DNA of 64,000 bases from CADCWN01 sp039810045 (GTDB taxonomy: Bacteria > Chloroflexota > Chloroflexia > Thermomicrobiales > CADCWN01). The translations under genes were made by a program, and so were the position numbers. The stretch lies in assembly GCA_039810045.1 (NCBI GenBank), contig JBDHWF010000002.1, positions 3,078-67,077 of the forward strand, written 5' to 3'. Positions 33,950 through 43,516 of the stretch are shown here, in pieces. Each line of letters begins with the position of its first letter. Positions within the stretch are counted from its first letter, which is position 1. The notes beneath the pieces are model-generated. The model searched no databases, was not told the origin of the DNA, and saw only the letters and a program-made list of their open reading frames with translations.

Positions 33950-35923
33950 CTAGCGACTCCAGTCGGCGATATTCCAGTAGTCAGTGTCATATGGGGACAC
34001 GTTGACCCCTTTCAAGGTCTTGATCCGGCCAATGACGCTCTTGCGGGCAACCAGCGGAATATGCGCGATATCTTTGACGACAATATCGTTCATCTGGATA
34101 AAGAGTTGCGCCCGTTTGTTCTCATCAAGCTCGACCAATGCCTGGTCGAAGAGCTTGTCGTATTCGGGGTTTGAGTAGCGGCCAACGTTCGAGAGTGACC
34201 AGCTGTTTGCTTTCTGGTTAATATATTTGGTGTGATAGTTTCGCATATACGATTGCGGGTCAATGCTGTAGGTTGAGGCGTATAGCTCGGCATCGGCATA
34301 GAGCTTGGTGAGCGTATCGGGGTTGCCTGCATCGGAGGCGAAGAAGACGGCGGAGTCGATCGCTTTCAGTTCGGTTTTGACCCCCAGTTTCTCCCAGCCA
34401 TCTTTGATGATCTGCTGGGTCTTCTGGCGTACATCGTTCACCGAGGTTTGGAAGACCATCGCCATCTGCACGCTGCCCTTGGCTCGTATGCCACCGGCCC
34501 CCTTCGTCCAGCCTGCCCCATCCAGCAGCGCCGCCGCTTTTTCAATACTGTACTCGGCGGTATTTGCTTTCGAGCGGAACTGTGGCGGCTCGTCCAGCAG
34601 ATTGATCCCAATATCACCACCGCGTCCGTAGAGGCTTTGGACAATCGCATTACGATCAGAGGCCAGGGCGAGCGCCTGCCGTACCTTCAGATCACTGAGG
34701 AACGGATGGGGGAAATTGACTGAGGAACGTTCCCCGGTGGCGGGGTCCTCCTTATTGGGATCGGTGAAGTTCAGGGCAATCCGTTCGCAGCCGAGCGCCG
34801 GAATGAATTCTGCCACGCCCTTCCCGTTCTGCTCCAATTGCTTCAAGACCGTGTCAGTCACTTGGAGGTTCCAAGCGTAGTCATAATCGCCAGTTTGCAG
34901 CACGGCCCGGGCGGATGAGGCCGAGTCACCACCGCCCTTAATCTCCAGCTTATCGAAGAAGGGCTTATTCGCCTCGCGGTAGTTCTCATTGATCACCAGG
35001 CTAACGGTGTCCCCTGGCTTGAAGTCGGTGACTTTGTATGGTCCACTGCCGACGGGTTTGAGATTGTTGGGCGAGTTACGCGCTGGGGTGCCTTTGTCGT
35101 TCTGGAAGATATGCTTGGGGATAATCAGCGACTGGGCTGGGCGGAACCAGATCGGATTTGGGTCAGGGAAGGTGTATTTCACTGTGAGATCATCCACCTT
35201 CTCGACCTTGCTCACGTTCTCGTAGAGTCCCAGGCTGGTCGCCGCCGTGGCCTTATCGGTCACATATTCCCAGGTGAAGACGACATCTTCGGCAGTCAGC
35301 GGGGTCCCATCGCTCCACTTCAGATCTTTCTTTAGCTTCCAGGTGACACTCTTCCCATCAGTGGCGAGCAGGTTATTCTCCTTGGAGGGGATATTCTCAG
35401 CCAGTACCAGCACTGGTTTCCCATCAGCGCCATAGGAAACGAGCGGTTCATTGATCACCCGACAGATCAGGCTGTCCTTCACGCCGGAGGAGAGGTGATA
35501 ATTGAGAATCGTTGGCGCCTGCCACTGCAAGAGTTTCAGGGTGCCACCACCACCGCGTTTCCCGGCTGGCGCAGCACTCGCGCTGGCACTCGCGCTGGCA
35601 CTGGCACTGGCGGCGCGAGTCGGTGTGGCTGCGCCTGCCGCTGCTGCTGACGGTGCCGCGCTTGCTGCGGGGGCGGCAGATGGTGCCGTTGATGCTGAGG
35701 CCGCTGGAGCGGTTGAGGCCGCTGCGCTGGGAGCTGGGGCGGTGGTTGGGGGCGCTTCGGTGCCACAGGCCGCGAGGGTCGTCGCAATTACTGAGGCCGA
35801 TGCGCCGGTGATCACAGCGCGGCGAATAAACTCCCGTCGCCCCAGTTGCCCCCGTTGCAAGGCCTGGGCGAGGCGGTCAAACTGGTACGGTTTCGCTTGC
35901 TCCTGGGAAGGTTGCTCGGTCAT
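33950..35923 (-). CDS. ABC substrate-binding lipoprotein, family 5 (copy A)
   Basis: 657 residues. Tat-like lipoprotein signal with GRREFIRRAVITGASASV and a LAAC lipobox near residue 50, then an Ala/Ser/Thr linker whose DNA contains short tandem repeats (about 35575-35620, coding ASASAS). The SBP_bac_5 domain follows (SDGTPLTAEDVVFTWEYV, VGSGPYKVTDF, ALASDRNAIVQSLYG). ATG 35923 has AAGGAG 8 nt upstream. Ligand unknown. One of three successive paralogues, each without transport partners. Confidence 0.85.
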   Translation of the reverse strand: MTEQPSQEQAKPYQFDRLAQALQRGQLGRREFIRRAVITGASASVIATTLAACGTEAPPTTAPAPSAAASTAPAASASTAPSAAPAASAAPSAAAAGAATPTRAASASASASASASAAPAGKRGGGGTLKLLQWQAPTILNYHLSSGVKDSLICRVINEPLVSYGADGKPVLVLAENIPSKENNLLATDGKSVTWKLKKDLKWSDGTPLTAEDVVFTWEYVTDKATAATSLGLYENVSKVEKVDDLTVKYTFPDPNPIWFRPAQSLIIPKHIFQNDKGTPARNSPNNLKPVGSGPYKVTDFKPGDTVSLVINENYREANKPFFDKLEIKGGGDSASSARAVLQTGDYDYAWNLQVTDTVLKQLEQNGKGVAEFIPALGCERIALNFTDPNKEDPATGERSSVNFPHPFLSDLKVRQALALASDRNAIVQSLYGRGGDIGINLLDEPPQFRSKANTAEYSIEKAAALLDGAGWTKGAGGIRAKGSVQMAMVFQTSVNDVRQKTQQIIKDGWEKLGVKTELKAIDSAVFFASDAGNPDTLTKLYADAELYASTYSIDPQSYMRNYHTKYINQKANSWSLSNVGRYSNPEYDKLFDQALVELDENKRAQLFIQMNDIVVKDIAHIPLVARKSVIGRIKTLKGVNVSPYDTDYWNIADWSR

Positions 35924-36134
35924 CGGTTCCACTCCTTTACTACTACCCTATCCACTGCTCAACGCTACGGAAGAAAGTATTCCCTGGTCATATCGCCTGA
36001 CGGGATGATAGTCGTGAGTGGGATGGCAGGCCGTGATGAAGCTGAATCAGCAGGCGTTTCGCGATGGAGATTCCGTGATTGGCGCAGTATAGCAGGTCGA
36101 TTTTGAGACGCAAGTGCGGGGGCTACGTGCAACA

Positions 36135-36166
36135 ATGGTGCTGGGGAAATATTTCTCCAGCACCAT
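36135..36166 (-). terminator. Hairpin after clustered binding protein B
   Basis: 16-bp palindrome with one G-T pair (arms 36135-36150 and 36151-36166), 24 bp beyond the stop at 36191. The surrounding 36000-36190 holds no other feature I can see. Confidence 0.6.
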
Positions 36167-36190
36167 ACAATGCGTTGTCGCTGATTGGAC

Positions 36191-38200
36191 TTACTTCTTG
36201 ACCCAGTTCGCGATATTCCAGGTTTCGCAGTCCCAGGCAGTCAGCGGCCCGATCTCCATATTCTTCGCTTTCGCCGAAACAGATTGGCGATAGACCAGGG
36301 GGATCTGGGCGTAGTCCTGCACCATAATGTCGTTGGCCTTGATGAACAGTTGGGCCCGTTTCGTGGGATCGAGTTCCTTCTCCAACTGATCGATCACCGC
36401 ATCGTAGTCCTTATTCGACCAACGGCCATAGTTACCAAAGGCCCACTGGTTGGCCTTCTGGGCGATCTTCGCCGTTGTCAGGTCTTCCATGTAGGCAAAC
36501 GGTTCGGGGGTGGAGTTGCCATTGGTAAACATCTCGACATCGACATACATCTTCGCGGCGGTGTCTGTGTTCCCCAAGTCGGAGGCAAAGAAGACACTGG
36601 CATCGGACGATTTCAGTTCGGTCTTGATCCCGATCTTCTCCCAGGCATCTTTGACGATCTGCTGGGTCTTCTGGCGTACCGTGTTCACCGTGGTGTAGTA
36701 GACCAGGCTCAGTTGCACGCCATTCTTGGCGCGATACTGGCCGCTCTTGGCCCAGCCAGCAGCATCCAACACCTGATTGGCTTTATCCAGGTTGAATTCT
36801 GACTTGTTGTTGGGGGAATTGAAGTTGGCTGGGTTGTAGAGGATATTGTCGGCAATCGCCCCACCCTGGCCGTAGCCAACATCCACAATCGTCTTCTTGT
36901 CGCAGGCGAGGGCCATGGCCTGTCGCACGGCTTTGTCGGTTAGGAATGGGTGCGGTGTGTTCTTCTCCGACCGTTCGCCGTTCACTTCCTTGTTCGGATC
37001 GCTGAAGTTGATCACCAACCGCTCGCAGTTGGGGCTGGTGATTGTGAAGACCGCGCCTTTGCTGCTCGTCTGTTGCATCTGGTTCAGGATGGCCGCCTCG
37101 ACCTGCAAATTCCAACCGTAGTCGTAATCGCCAGTCTGGATGACGGCGCGGGCGGCAGACGGGGCATCGCCACCACCCTTCCACTCGATTTTGTCGAAGA
37201 AGGGGGCATTGGCGTCGCGGAAGTTGGGGTTCAATTCATAGGTAACGGAGTCACCGGGCTTGAAGCCGCCCTGCACCACCCGGTAAGGGCCAGTGCCCAC
37301 TGGCTGCAAGTTCCCGGCGAAGTTCTTGGCCGCTTCGCCTTTGCCATCCTTGAAGATATGCTCGGGTAAGATCGTGCCGCGATAGCCGCCAACGAATGGG
37401 ATGTACCAGCCAGCTTGTGGCTCCTTGAAGGTGATCTTGACGGAGGTATCGCTGAGCGCCTCAATTTTATCGATGGACTTATAGTCGCCAGTGGTCGTTG
37501 CGCCAGTCTTTTCGTCAATGATGTAGTTATAAGTGAAGACAACATCTTTGGCGGTAAAGGGCTGCCCGTCGCTCCACTTCACGCCCGACTTCAGCTTCCA
37601 GGTGACAGACTTCTGATCAGCCGCGAGGCCGCCATTCGCCACTGAAGGAATCTCGGCAGCGAGCAGGGGAATAAACTTGCCATCGCCATCGATCGTGGCG
37701 AGTGGCTCGTAAACTGGCCGTGAAGCATCCTGGTCTTTGGTTCCCTGTGCGAGGTGGGTGTTCAATACTGTGGGTGCCTGCCAGTAGAGCATCTTCAGGG
37801 TGCCACCGCCACCGCGCTTGCCCGGTGAGGCGGGCGGTGCAGCAACAGGAACACCACTGCCACCGGCTGCGGGGGTGCCGCCTGGCGTGGCCCCAGCGCG
37901 TGTGGCACTGGCTGCGGCGCTCGGGGCAGTGCTTGCCGTGGCGCGGGCTGATGCCGCAGCAGAAGGGGCGGTTGAACCGCTAGCGGCTGCTGACGCGCTT
38001 GGTGCCGTTGAACCAGCGGCTGTTGAAGGAGCGGTCGAAGCGCCAGGAGTGGGGGCCGCGGTACCGCAGGCAGCCAGTAGCGCGCCAATGGCCGAGGCTG
38101 AAATGCCTAAGGCTGCTGCGCGCCGAATGAAATCGCGCCGATTGAGTTTGCCAGCGGTAAGATCACGGGTCAGTTGTTGCAATGGATCGCGCTCAGTCAT
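36191..38200 (-). CDS. ABC substrate-binding lipoprotein, family 5 (copy B)
   Basis: 669 residues. Signal NRRDFIRRAAALGIS and lipobox LAAC near residue 43, a roughly 85-residue Ala/Ser/Thr/Gly linker, then SBP_bac_5 (YEPLATIDGDGKFIPLLAAEIP, SDGQPFTAKDVVFTYNYI, VGTGPYRVVQGGFKPGDSV, ALACDKKTIVD). ATG 38200 has GGAGG 5 nt upstream; 38 upstream residues of the longer frame are rejected. It is most similar to copy C downstream in coordinate, sharing strings such as RAVIQTGDYDY and EKNTPHPF, so these two are the younger duplicates. Confidence 0.85.
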   Translation of the reverse strand: MTERDPLQQLTRDLTAGKLNRRDFIRRAAALGISASAIGALLAACGTAAPTPGASTAPSTAAGSTAPSASAAASGSTAPSAAASARATASTAPSAAASATRAGATPGGTPAAGGSGVPVAAPPASPGKRGGGGTLKMLYWQAPTVLNTHLAQGTKDQDASRPVYEPLATIDGDGKFIPLLAAEIPSVANGGLAADQKSVTWKLKSGVKWSDGQPFTAKDVVFTYNYIIDEKTGATTTGDYKSIDKIEALSDTSVKITFKEPQAGWYIPFVGGYRGTILPEHIFKDGKGEAAKNFAGNLQPVGTGPYRVVQGGFKPGDSVTYELNPNFRDANAPFFDKIEWKGGGDAPSAARAVIQTGDYDYGWNLQVEAAILNQMQQTSSKGAVFTITSPNCERLVINFSDPNKEVNGERSEKNTPHPFLTDKAVRQAMALACDKKTIVDVGYGQGGAIADNILYNPANFNSPNNKSEFNLDKANQVLDAAGWAKSGQYRAKNGVQLSLVYYTTVNTVRQKTQQIVKDAWEKIGIKTELKSSDASVFFASDLGNTDTAAKMYVDVEMFTNGNSTPEPFAYMEDLTTAKIAQKANQWAFGNYGRWSNKDYDAVIDQLEKELDPTKRAQLFIKANDIMVQDYAQIPLVYRQSVSAKAKNMEIGPLTAWDCETWNIANWVKK

Positions 38201-38441
38201 GTTACCTCCACTTACCAACACCGAGGCAAGCACCTGCCCCGTTGACGCACATTGCGTCAGTCGTTCACGCGATGAACGCTGAAGAGTAGCGAAATGTTCC
38301 GTTTTTGGCAACACCAGTATATATTAGTGATCAGGGGAATGTGTGGGAGGGCAGCAGAGGCGAATTTCCGTCTTATGAACAAATCTATATTATCGCTGTT
38401 TAGTATAGATATCTTCATAGGACGATGATAGCGAGGATATA

Positions 38442-38476
38442 GACGATAGGCTGACGCTCTACGTCAGCCTATCGTC
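38442..38476 (-). terminator. Hairpin after clustered binding protein C
   Basis: Perfect 15-bp stem (GACGATAGGCTGACG and its complement) with a 5-nt loop, 50 bp past the stop at 38526. The 38201-38525 gap of 325 bp otherwise holds AT-rich sequence (TATATTAGTG, TATAGATAT) that may contain the copy B promoter. Confidence 0.7.
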
Positions 38477-38525
38477 TTTACTATGACTGAGAGGAATACC
38501 GATAGGAGGTCTTAGAACGGTAACG

Positions 38526-40502
38526 CTACCCTTTCGTCCAGTTCCCCACATTCCACAGCTCAGAATCCCACGGGGTGTAGTCGCCCACTTTTAGGCCCTT
38601 GATCATGCCAGAGACGTTCTTTCGGGCCACTAACGGGATCTCGGCGAAGTCATTGACCTCAATATCGTTCGCCTTGATGAACAGTTCAATGCGCTTAGCG
38701 GGGTCGAGTTCGGTCTTCAATTGTTCGATCACCGCATCGTAGTCTTTGTTTGACCAGCGCATATAGTTGTTTCCAGCCCACTGGTTGCTTTTCTGGGCGA
38801 TCTGGGCGGTGGTCAATCCTTCCATGTAGCTGAATGGATCGGGCGAGACATTCCCGTTGGTGTACATCTCAATGTCGTTGTAGAGCAGGGCGGCGGAATC
38901 GGCGTTGCCACCAGAGCCAGGGGCGAAGAAGACCGCTGCATCAACCGACTTCAACTCAACCTGCACCCCGATCTTCTCCAAGCCGTCTTTGATCACTTGC
39001 TGGGTCTTCTGGCGCACTGCGTTGACTGTGGTGGAGTAGGTGATCTTCATCGGTACGCCACCTTTGGCGCGATATTGCCCACTCTTGGCCCAGCCTGCGG
39101 CGTCGAGCAGTGCGTTCGCTTTGGCGAGGTCAAACTCTGATTTGGTGTTTGGTGAATTGTATTGCGGTGGATTGAACAGCAGGTTATTGCCAATTGCTCC
39201 GGCTTTTCCGTAGATCGTATCGACAATCGCCTTCTTGTCGCAGGCGAGCGCGTAGGCATTCCGTACATTCTTATCGGCCTGGAACGGATGTGGTGTGTTC
39301 TTCTCCGAGCGTTCGCCATTCACTTCCTTATTAGGGTCGCTAAAGTTGACCAGAATCCGCTCGGTACTTGAGCCAGGGTTGGCCGCAACAACGCCCTTAC
39401 CGCCTGATTCCAACTGTGTCAGCACAGCAGCGTCAACTTGTAGATTCCAGGCGTAATCATAGTCGCCAGTTTGCAAGACGGCGCGGGCCGCCGAAGGCGC
39501 ATCGCCCCCACCTTTCAGTTGCAGGGTATCGAAGAAGGGGGCGTTGGCGTTGCGGTAGTTCTCATTGATGGCGTATTGCACATTATCACCAGGGGCGAAG
39601 GATGCTACTTTATAGGCCCCGGTGCCCACTGGCTTCAGGTTGGCGGGGAAGTTCTTGGCCGCCTCGCCAAGCCCATCTTTGAAAATATGCTCTGGCAGAA
39701 TCATACCGTTTTGGTTGACGAATGGCAGGAACCAGGCTGGTTCTGGGGCCTTGAAGGTGATCTTGACAGTCGTATCATCGACCGCCTCTACTTTGTCGAT
39801 GGTTTTGTAGCTACCAATCGTGGTGGCGGCGCTGGCGGGATTCATAATATAGGTGTAGGTGAAGGCGACATCTTTGGCGGTGAACGGCTGCCCATCGCTC
39901 CACTTCACGCCTGAGCGCAGTTTCCAGGTCACGCTCTTGCCATCGGCAGCGAGGCCATTGTTCTCTTTGGTTGGGATATCGGCGGCGAGTAACGGTACAA
40001 ACTTGCCGTCGCCGCCAATCGTTGCCAGTGGCTCGTAGACCACGCGAGAGGCATCGGTATCTTTTTGGCCCTGTACGAGATGTGGGTTCAGGACTACGGG
40101 GGCTTGCCACCAGAGTACTTTCAGGGCGCCACCACCACCGCGCTTCGTTGGGCCGCCTGCGGCGGGGGCGGTACTACCGCTGGCGCTGGGGGCAGCGCTA
40201 CTGGCTGGAGTCGCGGCACTGCTCGTGCGCGTGGCTGGGGCTGCACTCGCGGCGGCGCTCGGTGCTGCACTCGCCGCTGTACTTGCCGCGGCGCTGGCAG
40301 CGGCTTTCGTGGCTGTTGGGGCGGCAGAGGCGGCTGGGGCGGCTGTTGGTGCTGGGGTTTCAGTGCCGCAGGCAGCCAGCAGCGCCCCAATCGTCGAGGC
40401 TGAGAGGCCCAGGATCGTTGCTCGCCGGATAAACGTGCGTCGATTGATTTGCCCAGCAACTAGATCGCTGGTTAGCCCCTGGATAGGATCGTTCATCTTC
40501 AT
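38526..40502 (-). CDS. ABC substrate-binding lipoprotein, family 5 (copy C)
   Basis: 658 residues. Signal NRRTFIRRATILGLSASTIG and lipobox LAAC, an Ala/Ser linker, and SBP_bac_5 (YEPLATIGGDGKFVPLLAADIP, SDGQPFTAKDVAFTYTYI, VGTGAYKVASF, ALACDKKAIVDTIYGKAG). ATG 40502 lies 6 nt from GAGGAG; ATG 40508 touches it. Close paralogue of copy B. Each of A, B and C has its own following hairpin, so they are probably separate transcripts with separate expression. Confidence 0.85.
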   Translation of the reverse strand: MKMNDPIQGLTSDLVAGQINRRTFIRRATILGLSASTIGALLAACGTETPAPTAAPAASAAPTATKAAASAAASTAASAAPSAAASAAPATRTSSAATPASSAAPSASGSTAPAAGGPTKRGGGGALKVLWWQAPVVLNPHLVQGQKDTDASRVVYEPLATIGGDGKFVPLLAADIPTKENNGLAADGKSVTWKLRSGVKWSDGQPFTAKDVAFTYTYIMNPASAATTIGSYKTIDKVEAVDDTTVKITFKAPEPAWFLPFVNQNGMILPEHIFKDGLGEAAKNFPANLKPVGTGAYKVASFAPGDNVQYAINENYRNANAPFFDTLQLKGGGDAPSAARAVLQTGDYDYAWNLQVDAAVLTQLESGGKGVVAANPGSSTERILVNFSDPNKEVNGERSEKNTPHPFQADKNVRNAYALACDKKAIVDTIYGKAGAIGNNLLFNPPQYNSPNTKSEFDLAKANALLDAAGWAKSGQYRAKGGVPMKITYSTTVNAVRQKTQQVIKDGLEKIGVQVELKSVDAAVFFAPGSGGNADSAALLYNDIEMYTNGNVSPDPFSYMEGLTTAQIAQKSNQWAGNNYMRWSNKDYDAVIEQLKTELDPAKRIELFIKANDIEVNDFAEIPLVARKNVSGMIKGLKVGDYTPWDSELWNVGNWTKG

Positions 40503-40908
40503 CGCCATCTCCTCGTGTTGTCGTTGTCGTTCGCCAAAGGAAAAAGCCCACACGTAGACTGATCGTCAGAGTACGCTGACAATTGCACCAACGATTTGAA
40601 CGACATTGTTCGACTGCTGCGGTGTACCCACGCCAGTCAACAGCGACTGTTACGCCTGTTACAAGAACAACGAACTGTCTTCAACGACATTGTGTTATGG
40701 ACAGATGCAGTATAGAAGCAAAGGCGGTGTTCGTCAATCGGGCGGTCAGTCGTGATGTTTTATTGGTTGGAATAGGGAATTTCTGGCTTGGCTGTCGGCG
40801 TGGTGCTAACTGCTTCCGGCGGCCTTGCCTGGGAAGTTGGCGCAAGAGCATGGATAATAAGAAGACGATTCTGGCGATAGTCGCCGCATTGCACAAAAGG
40901 TGTAGAAG
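40503..40908. other. 406-bp divergent intergenic region
   Basis: No gene seen. It separates binding protein C (minus) from ctaA (plus). An 11-bp direct repeat AACGACATTGT occurs at 40599-40609 and 40683-40693; the first copy is part of a partial palindrome GAACGACATTGTTC. These may be regulator sites. Confidence 0.35.
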
Positions 40909-41928
40909 ATGAAGGGGATTCGCGCACAACTGCAACGGCTGACGATCTGGCTCGCTATTGCTGCCGCTGTTGGGATGTTTTTGGTGCTGGTGATGGGGGC
41001 GACCGTCAGTGCAACTGGCTCTGGCGAAGGCTGTGGAAATTCCTGGCCACTCTGCAATGGGCGCTTCGTGCCAGAGTTCGCCGTGGAGACGGCGATCGAG
41101 TATAGCCATCGGCTAGTCACCGGGGTTGAGGGCTTCCTGATCTTGGGTGCCGCGATCGGCGCCCTGGCCTTCTGGCGGCGGCGGTTAGAAATTCGCGTTC
41201 TCGTGCCGCTGATGATCATCTTCTTGCTGTTGCAGGCGATGCTGGGGGCACTGACTGTGCTGAACCCCGACTGGTGGGCCAGGGGTGGTATCCTGGCGTT
41301 GCATTTTGGGATTTCGCTCGTTGCCTTTGCCAGCACGCTGCTGACCGCGATTCTCCTGCTGGGAATAGCGCGGGGCTTTGATCAATTGCGTGATCGTGTT
41401 GTACCATCAGGCGTTCGGTTGGCTGCCTGGGCAGTCGCGATCTATACCTATCTGGTCGTCTATATCGGGGCGTATGTGCGGCACACTGATTCCAGTCTGG
41501 CCTGTCTCGATTGGCCGCTTTGCAATGGCTCGGTCTTTCCAGGCTTTGCGGGGCCAGTGGGAATCGTCTTTACTCATCGCCTTTCCGCCCTCTTGCTGAC
41601 ATTGGGGGCTGGCGGGCTGGCGTTGTGGTGCTGGCGGGCGCGGGCAGCCCGGCCAGACCTGGCCTGGGCGGGTGGGATCGCCCTGGTCATGTTGCTGGCG
41701 CAGGCTGCCAGTGGCGCGGCGGTCGTCTTTTCGCGGATGAATCTCTTTAGCTCGCTGGCGCATAGCGCCGTTGTCACCCTCTATTTTGGGGCATTGGCCT
41801 ATATCTGCCTCGGCACCTTGCCCCGCCCACGCGCCGTTCGTGGCGCAGCCACCGACCACGCCAGCGCTCCCGTCGCCGAGCGGGAGTACCCGCCGCAGTC
41901 GATCGGTGCGCCGGTTCGTGAATCGTAA
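40909..41928 (+). CDS. ctaA: Heme A synthase, COX15/CtaA family
   Basis: 339 residues with eight predicted membrane helices in two homologous halves. Conserved haem-ligand histidines occur in EYSHR, LALHFG, FTHRL and LAHSA, and each half carries a cysteine pair (GCGNSWPLCNG; ACLDWPLCNG). It oxidises the haem O methyl group to give haem A for cytochrome oxidase. No cox or ctaB gene is adjacent. ATG 40909 follows AAAGGTGTAGAAG. The C-terminal 30 residues are a polar tail. Confidence 0.9.
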   Translation: MKGIRAQLQRLTIWLAIAAAVGMFLVLVMGATVSATGSGEGCGNSWPLCNGRFVPEFAVETAIEYSHRLVTGVEGFLILGAAIGALAFWRRRLEIRVLVPLMIIFLLLQAMLGALTVLNPDWWARGGILALHFGISLVAFASTLLTAILLLGIARGFDQLRDRVVPSGVRLAAWAVAIYTYLVVYIGAYVRHTDSSLACLDWPLCNGSVFPGFAGPVGIVFTHRLSALLLTLGAGGLALWCWRARAARPDLAWAGGIALVMLLAQAASGAAVVFSRMNLFSSLAHSAVVTLYFGALAYICLGTLPRPRAVRGAATDHASAPVAEREYPPQSIGAPVRES

Positions 41929-41972
41929 GTGGTAGTGGCTCACCACGGTACCTGAGTAGGGGGGCAGTATTT

Positions 41973-42539
41973 GTGCGCGGTTGTTTTCGCGTTGTAGGGG
42001 TTCTTACATTGCTGGTGATTCTGGCCTGCGGGGCGGCCTTTTGGTTCCTGACACGCCAGCCAGCTGCGACACGGCAACTCACACCAGTGGTGGTCAGTAG
42101 TGCCGCTGTCGTGAGCTTCGACCAGAAGATCGCGACAGTGCAGGCGGCCAAAGGGCCAGTCACCGTTGAGGTGACCCAAGACGAAGCGACCTCGAAGCTC
42201 GTGGCCGCCCTGAAAAATGAATCAGACCCCACGATCTCCCAAATTGAAGATCCGCAACTCCGCTTTCAACGCGACCGCTTTATTGCTAGCGGGGTGGTGC
42301 ATAGTGGCCCTATCCCGGTGACCGTTGCTGTCACGGGGAAGGTCACGGTGGTCAATGGGAAGCTCGTTGCAACCGTGGAGGAGATTGATACGGGGCAGGT
42401 GCCATTGCCCGCTCCGCTGCGCCAGCGTATTATCGATCTGGTCAGTGATACCGATAATCTCACCACTGACCTCCCAGACAATATCACTGATGTGCAGATC
42501 CAGGAAGGGAAACTGATCGTTACGGGGGTACCACGGTAA
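41973..42539 (+). CDS. Membrane-anchored protein of unknown function (LmeA/DUF2993-like possible)
   Basis: 188 residues. One N-terminal membrane helix (about 6-27, VVGVLTLLVILACGAAFWFL), then a beta-rich domain with repeated strands (VTVEVTQDEATSKLVAAL, IPVTVAVTGKVTVVNGKLVATVEEIDTG, ITDVQIQEGKLIVTGVPR). The strand pattern recalls extracytoplasmic lipid-binding folds, but I cannot assign a family firmly. GTG 41973 follows AGGGGGG. 44 bp after ctaA and possibly cotranscribed. Confidence 0.55.
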   Translation: MRGCFRVVGVLTLLVILACGAAFWFLTRQPAATRQLTPVVVSSAAVVSFDQKIATVQAAKGPVTVEVTQDEATSKLVAALKNESDPTISQIEDPQLRFQRDRFIASGVVHSGPIPVTVAVTGKVTVVNGKLVATVEEIDTGQVPLPAPLRQRIIDLVSDTDNLTTDLPDNITDVQIQEGKLIVTGVPR

Positions 42540-42561
42540 TTGCTACCACCAGGGGGCAGTG

Positions 42562-42945
42562 ATGCGTGAACCAATCGCCGGAGCTGGCCTGCAGCTGGCC
42601 TACTGTATTACCTATGTCGCTGACCTGACGGTGATGACGCAGTTTTATCAGCAGGTGTTGGGGTTGCCGATCAGCGAGCAAAACGAGCGATTTGTCGCCT
42701 TTGGTGGGGCTGGCGCACCGCTGGCCCTCGAACTGGGCGGGCCGCCTGCCAGTGGCCCACGGCACAAAGAGCAACACCCCACGTTACTCCAATTTGCTGT
42801 GCCTAGTATTGAGCAGGCGCTGGCGACCCTCGCCGAGCATGGCCTGACGATTGAAGGCGAAGTACGGCGTGGCAGCTTTGGGTCGCTGGCATTTTTCCGT
42901 GATCCTGAGGGGAATCGCCTCGCCTTCCTGGAACCACTTGCATAA
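42562..42945 (+). CDS. VOC family protein (glyoxalase/bleomycin resistance fold)
   Basis: 127 residues, one glyoxalase module: AYCITYVADLTVMTQFYQQVLGLPI, QFAVPSIEQALATLAEHGLTIEGEV, FFRDPEGNRLAFLEP. The DPEGN turn and terminal Glu are typical of the family. It is not close to the VOC pair near 11.3-12.2 kb. ATG 42562 follows AGGGGG by 5 nt (a GTG at 42559 also fits). Substrate unknown. Confidence 0.8.
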   Translation: MREPIAGAGLQLAYCITYVADLTVMTQFYQQVLGLPISEQNERFVAFGGAGAPLALELGGPPASGPRHKEQHPTLLQFAVPSIEQALATLAEHGLTIEGEVRRGSFGSLAFFRDPEGNRLAFLEPLA

Positions 42946-42969
42946 GCCGACAACGAACGCTGTGGCTTC

Positions 42970-43494
42970 CTACTCTGCTGCCGCGTGCTGCAAGGCCGCG
43001 ATCTGCGTGGCAAGGGCTGTGCAGTTCGCGTTCAGGGCGGCCTGGGTTTGTTGTAGGCGGGCGGTGGCGGCGATCAGTTCGCCTGTGGTCAGGGCACGGT
43101 GTTGCTCCACGACCATGGTGTCGGCGTCATCAGCAGGGTAGGGCGGGGCGCAGATATAGAGCACCCGCACCAGGTCGGGGCCAGGATTGCGGTACGAGAG
43201 CGTTGTCATTGGTGGTGTTGAAATGGTGTCGCCAGGGCCACAGGCATATTCGACTGTGGCCCCGGTGGCGGGGTCACCCATCGTCACCAGCAGTTGCCCC
43301 GCCAGGACATACGTTACCTGTTCCAGGCTACAGTGGGTATGCACGCCAAATTCACCAACTGGCAAGCGTCCTTCCGCTACACTGAGTCCCAGAATGCCAG
43401 GCAGCGGAATTGGATGAACGACGATACCATCAGGGGCAGTAACGTAAAATTCGTCGGTGGCGTAGGTTGGTTGAGCCGCCTGATTGCGATCCAT
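42970..43494 (-). CDS. Cupin domain protein
   Basis: 174 residues. Cupin motif 1 is GVHTHCSLEQVTYVLAGQLLVTMGD and motif 2 is YACGPGDTISTPPMTTLSYRNPG, giving metal ligands His-His-Glu with a variant second motif. A helical tail of about 40 residues, rich in Ala and Gln, ends the protein and could form a coiled coil. GAGGAG precedes ATG 43494 by 5 nt. It follows the carboxylase alpha gene by 22 bp and may be the last gene of that operon; function unknown. Confidence 0.75.
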   Translation of the reverse strand: MDRNQAAQPTYATDEFYVTAPDGIVVHPIPLPGILGLSVAEGRLPVGEFGVHTHCSLEQVTYVLAGQLLVTMGDPATGATVEYACGPGDTISTPPMTTLSYRNPGPDLVRVLYICAPPYPADDADTMVVEQHRALTTGELIAATARLQQTQAALNANCTALATQIAALQHAAAE

Positions 43495-43516
43495 GATGCT
43501 CCTCGTTAGTCGTTGG

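Noticed and set aside
35560..35620. Short tandem repeat as a possible mobile or CRISPR feature
   Set aside because: The repeat encodes the Ala-Ser linker of binding protein A; it is a coding low-complexity tract with no spacers.
36185..36802. Plus-strand open frame antisense to binding protein B
   Set aside because: Typical GC-rich shadow, no ribosome site or known fold.
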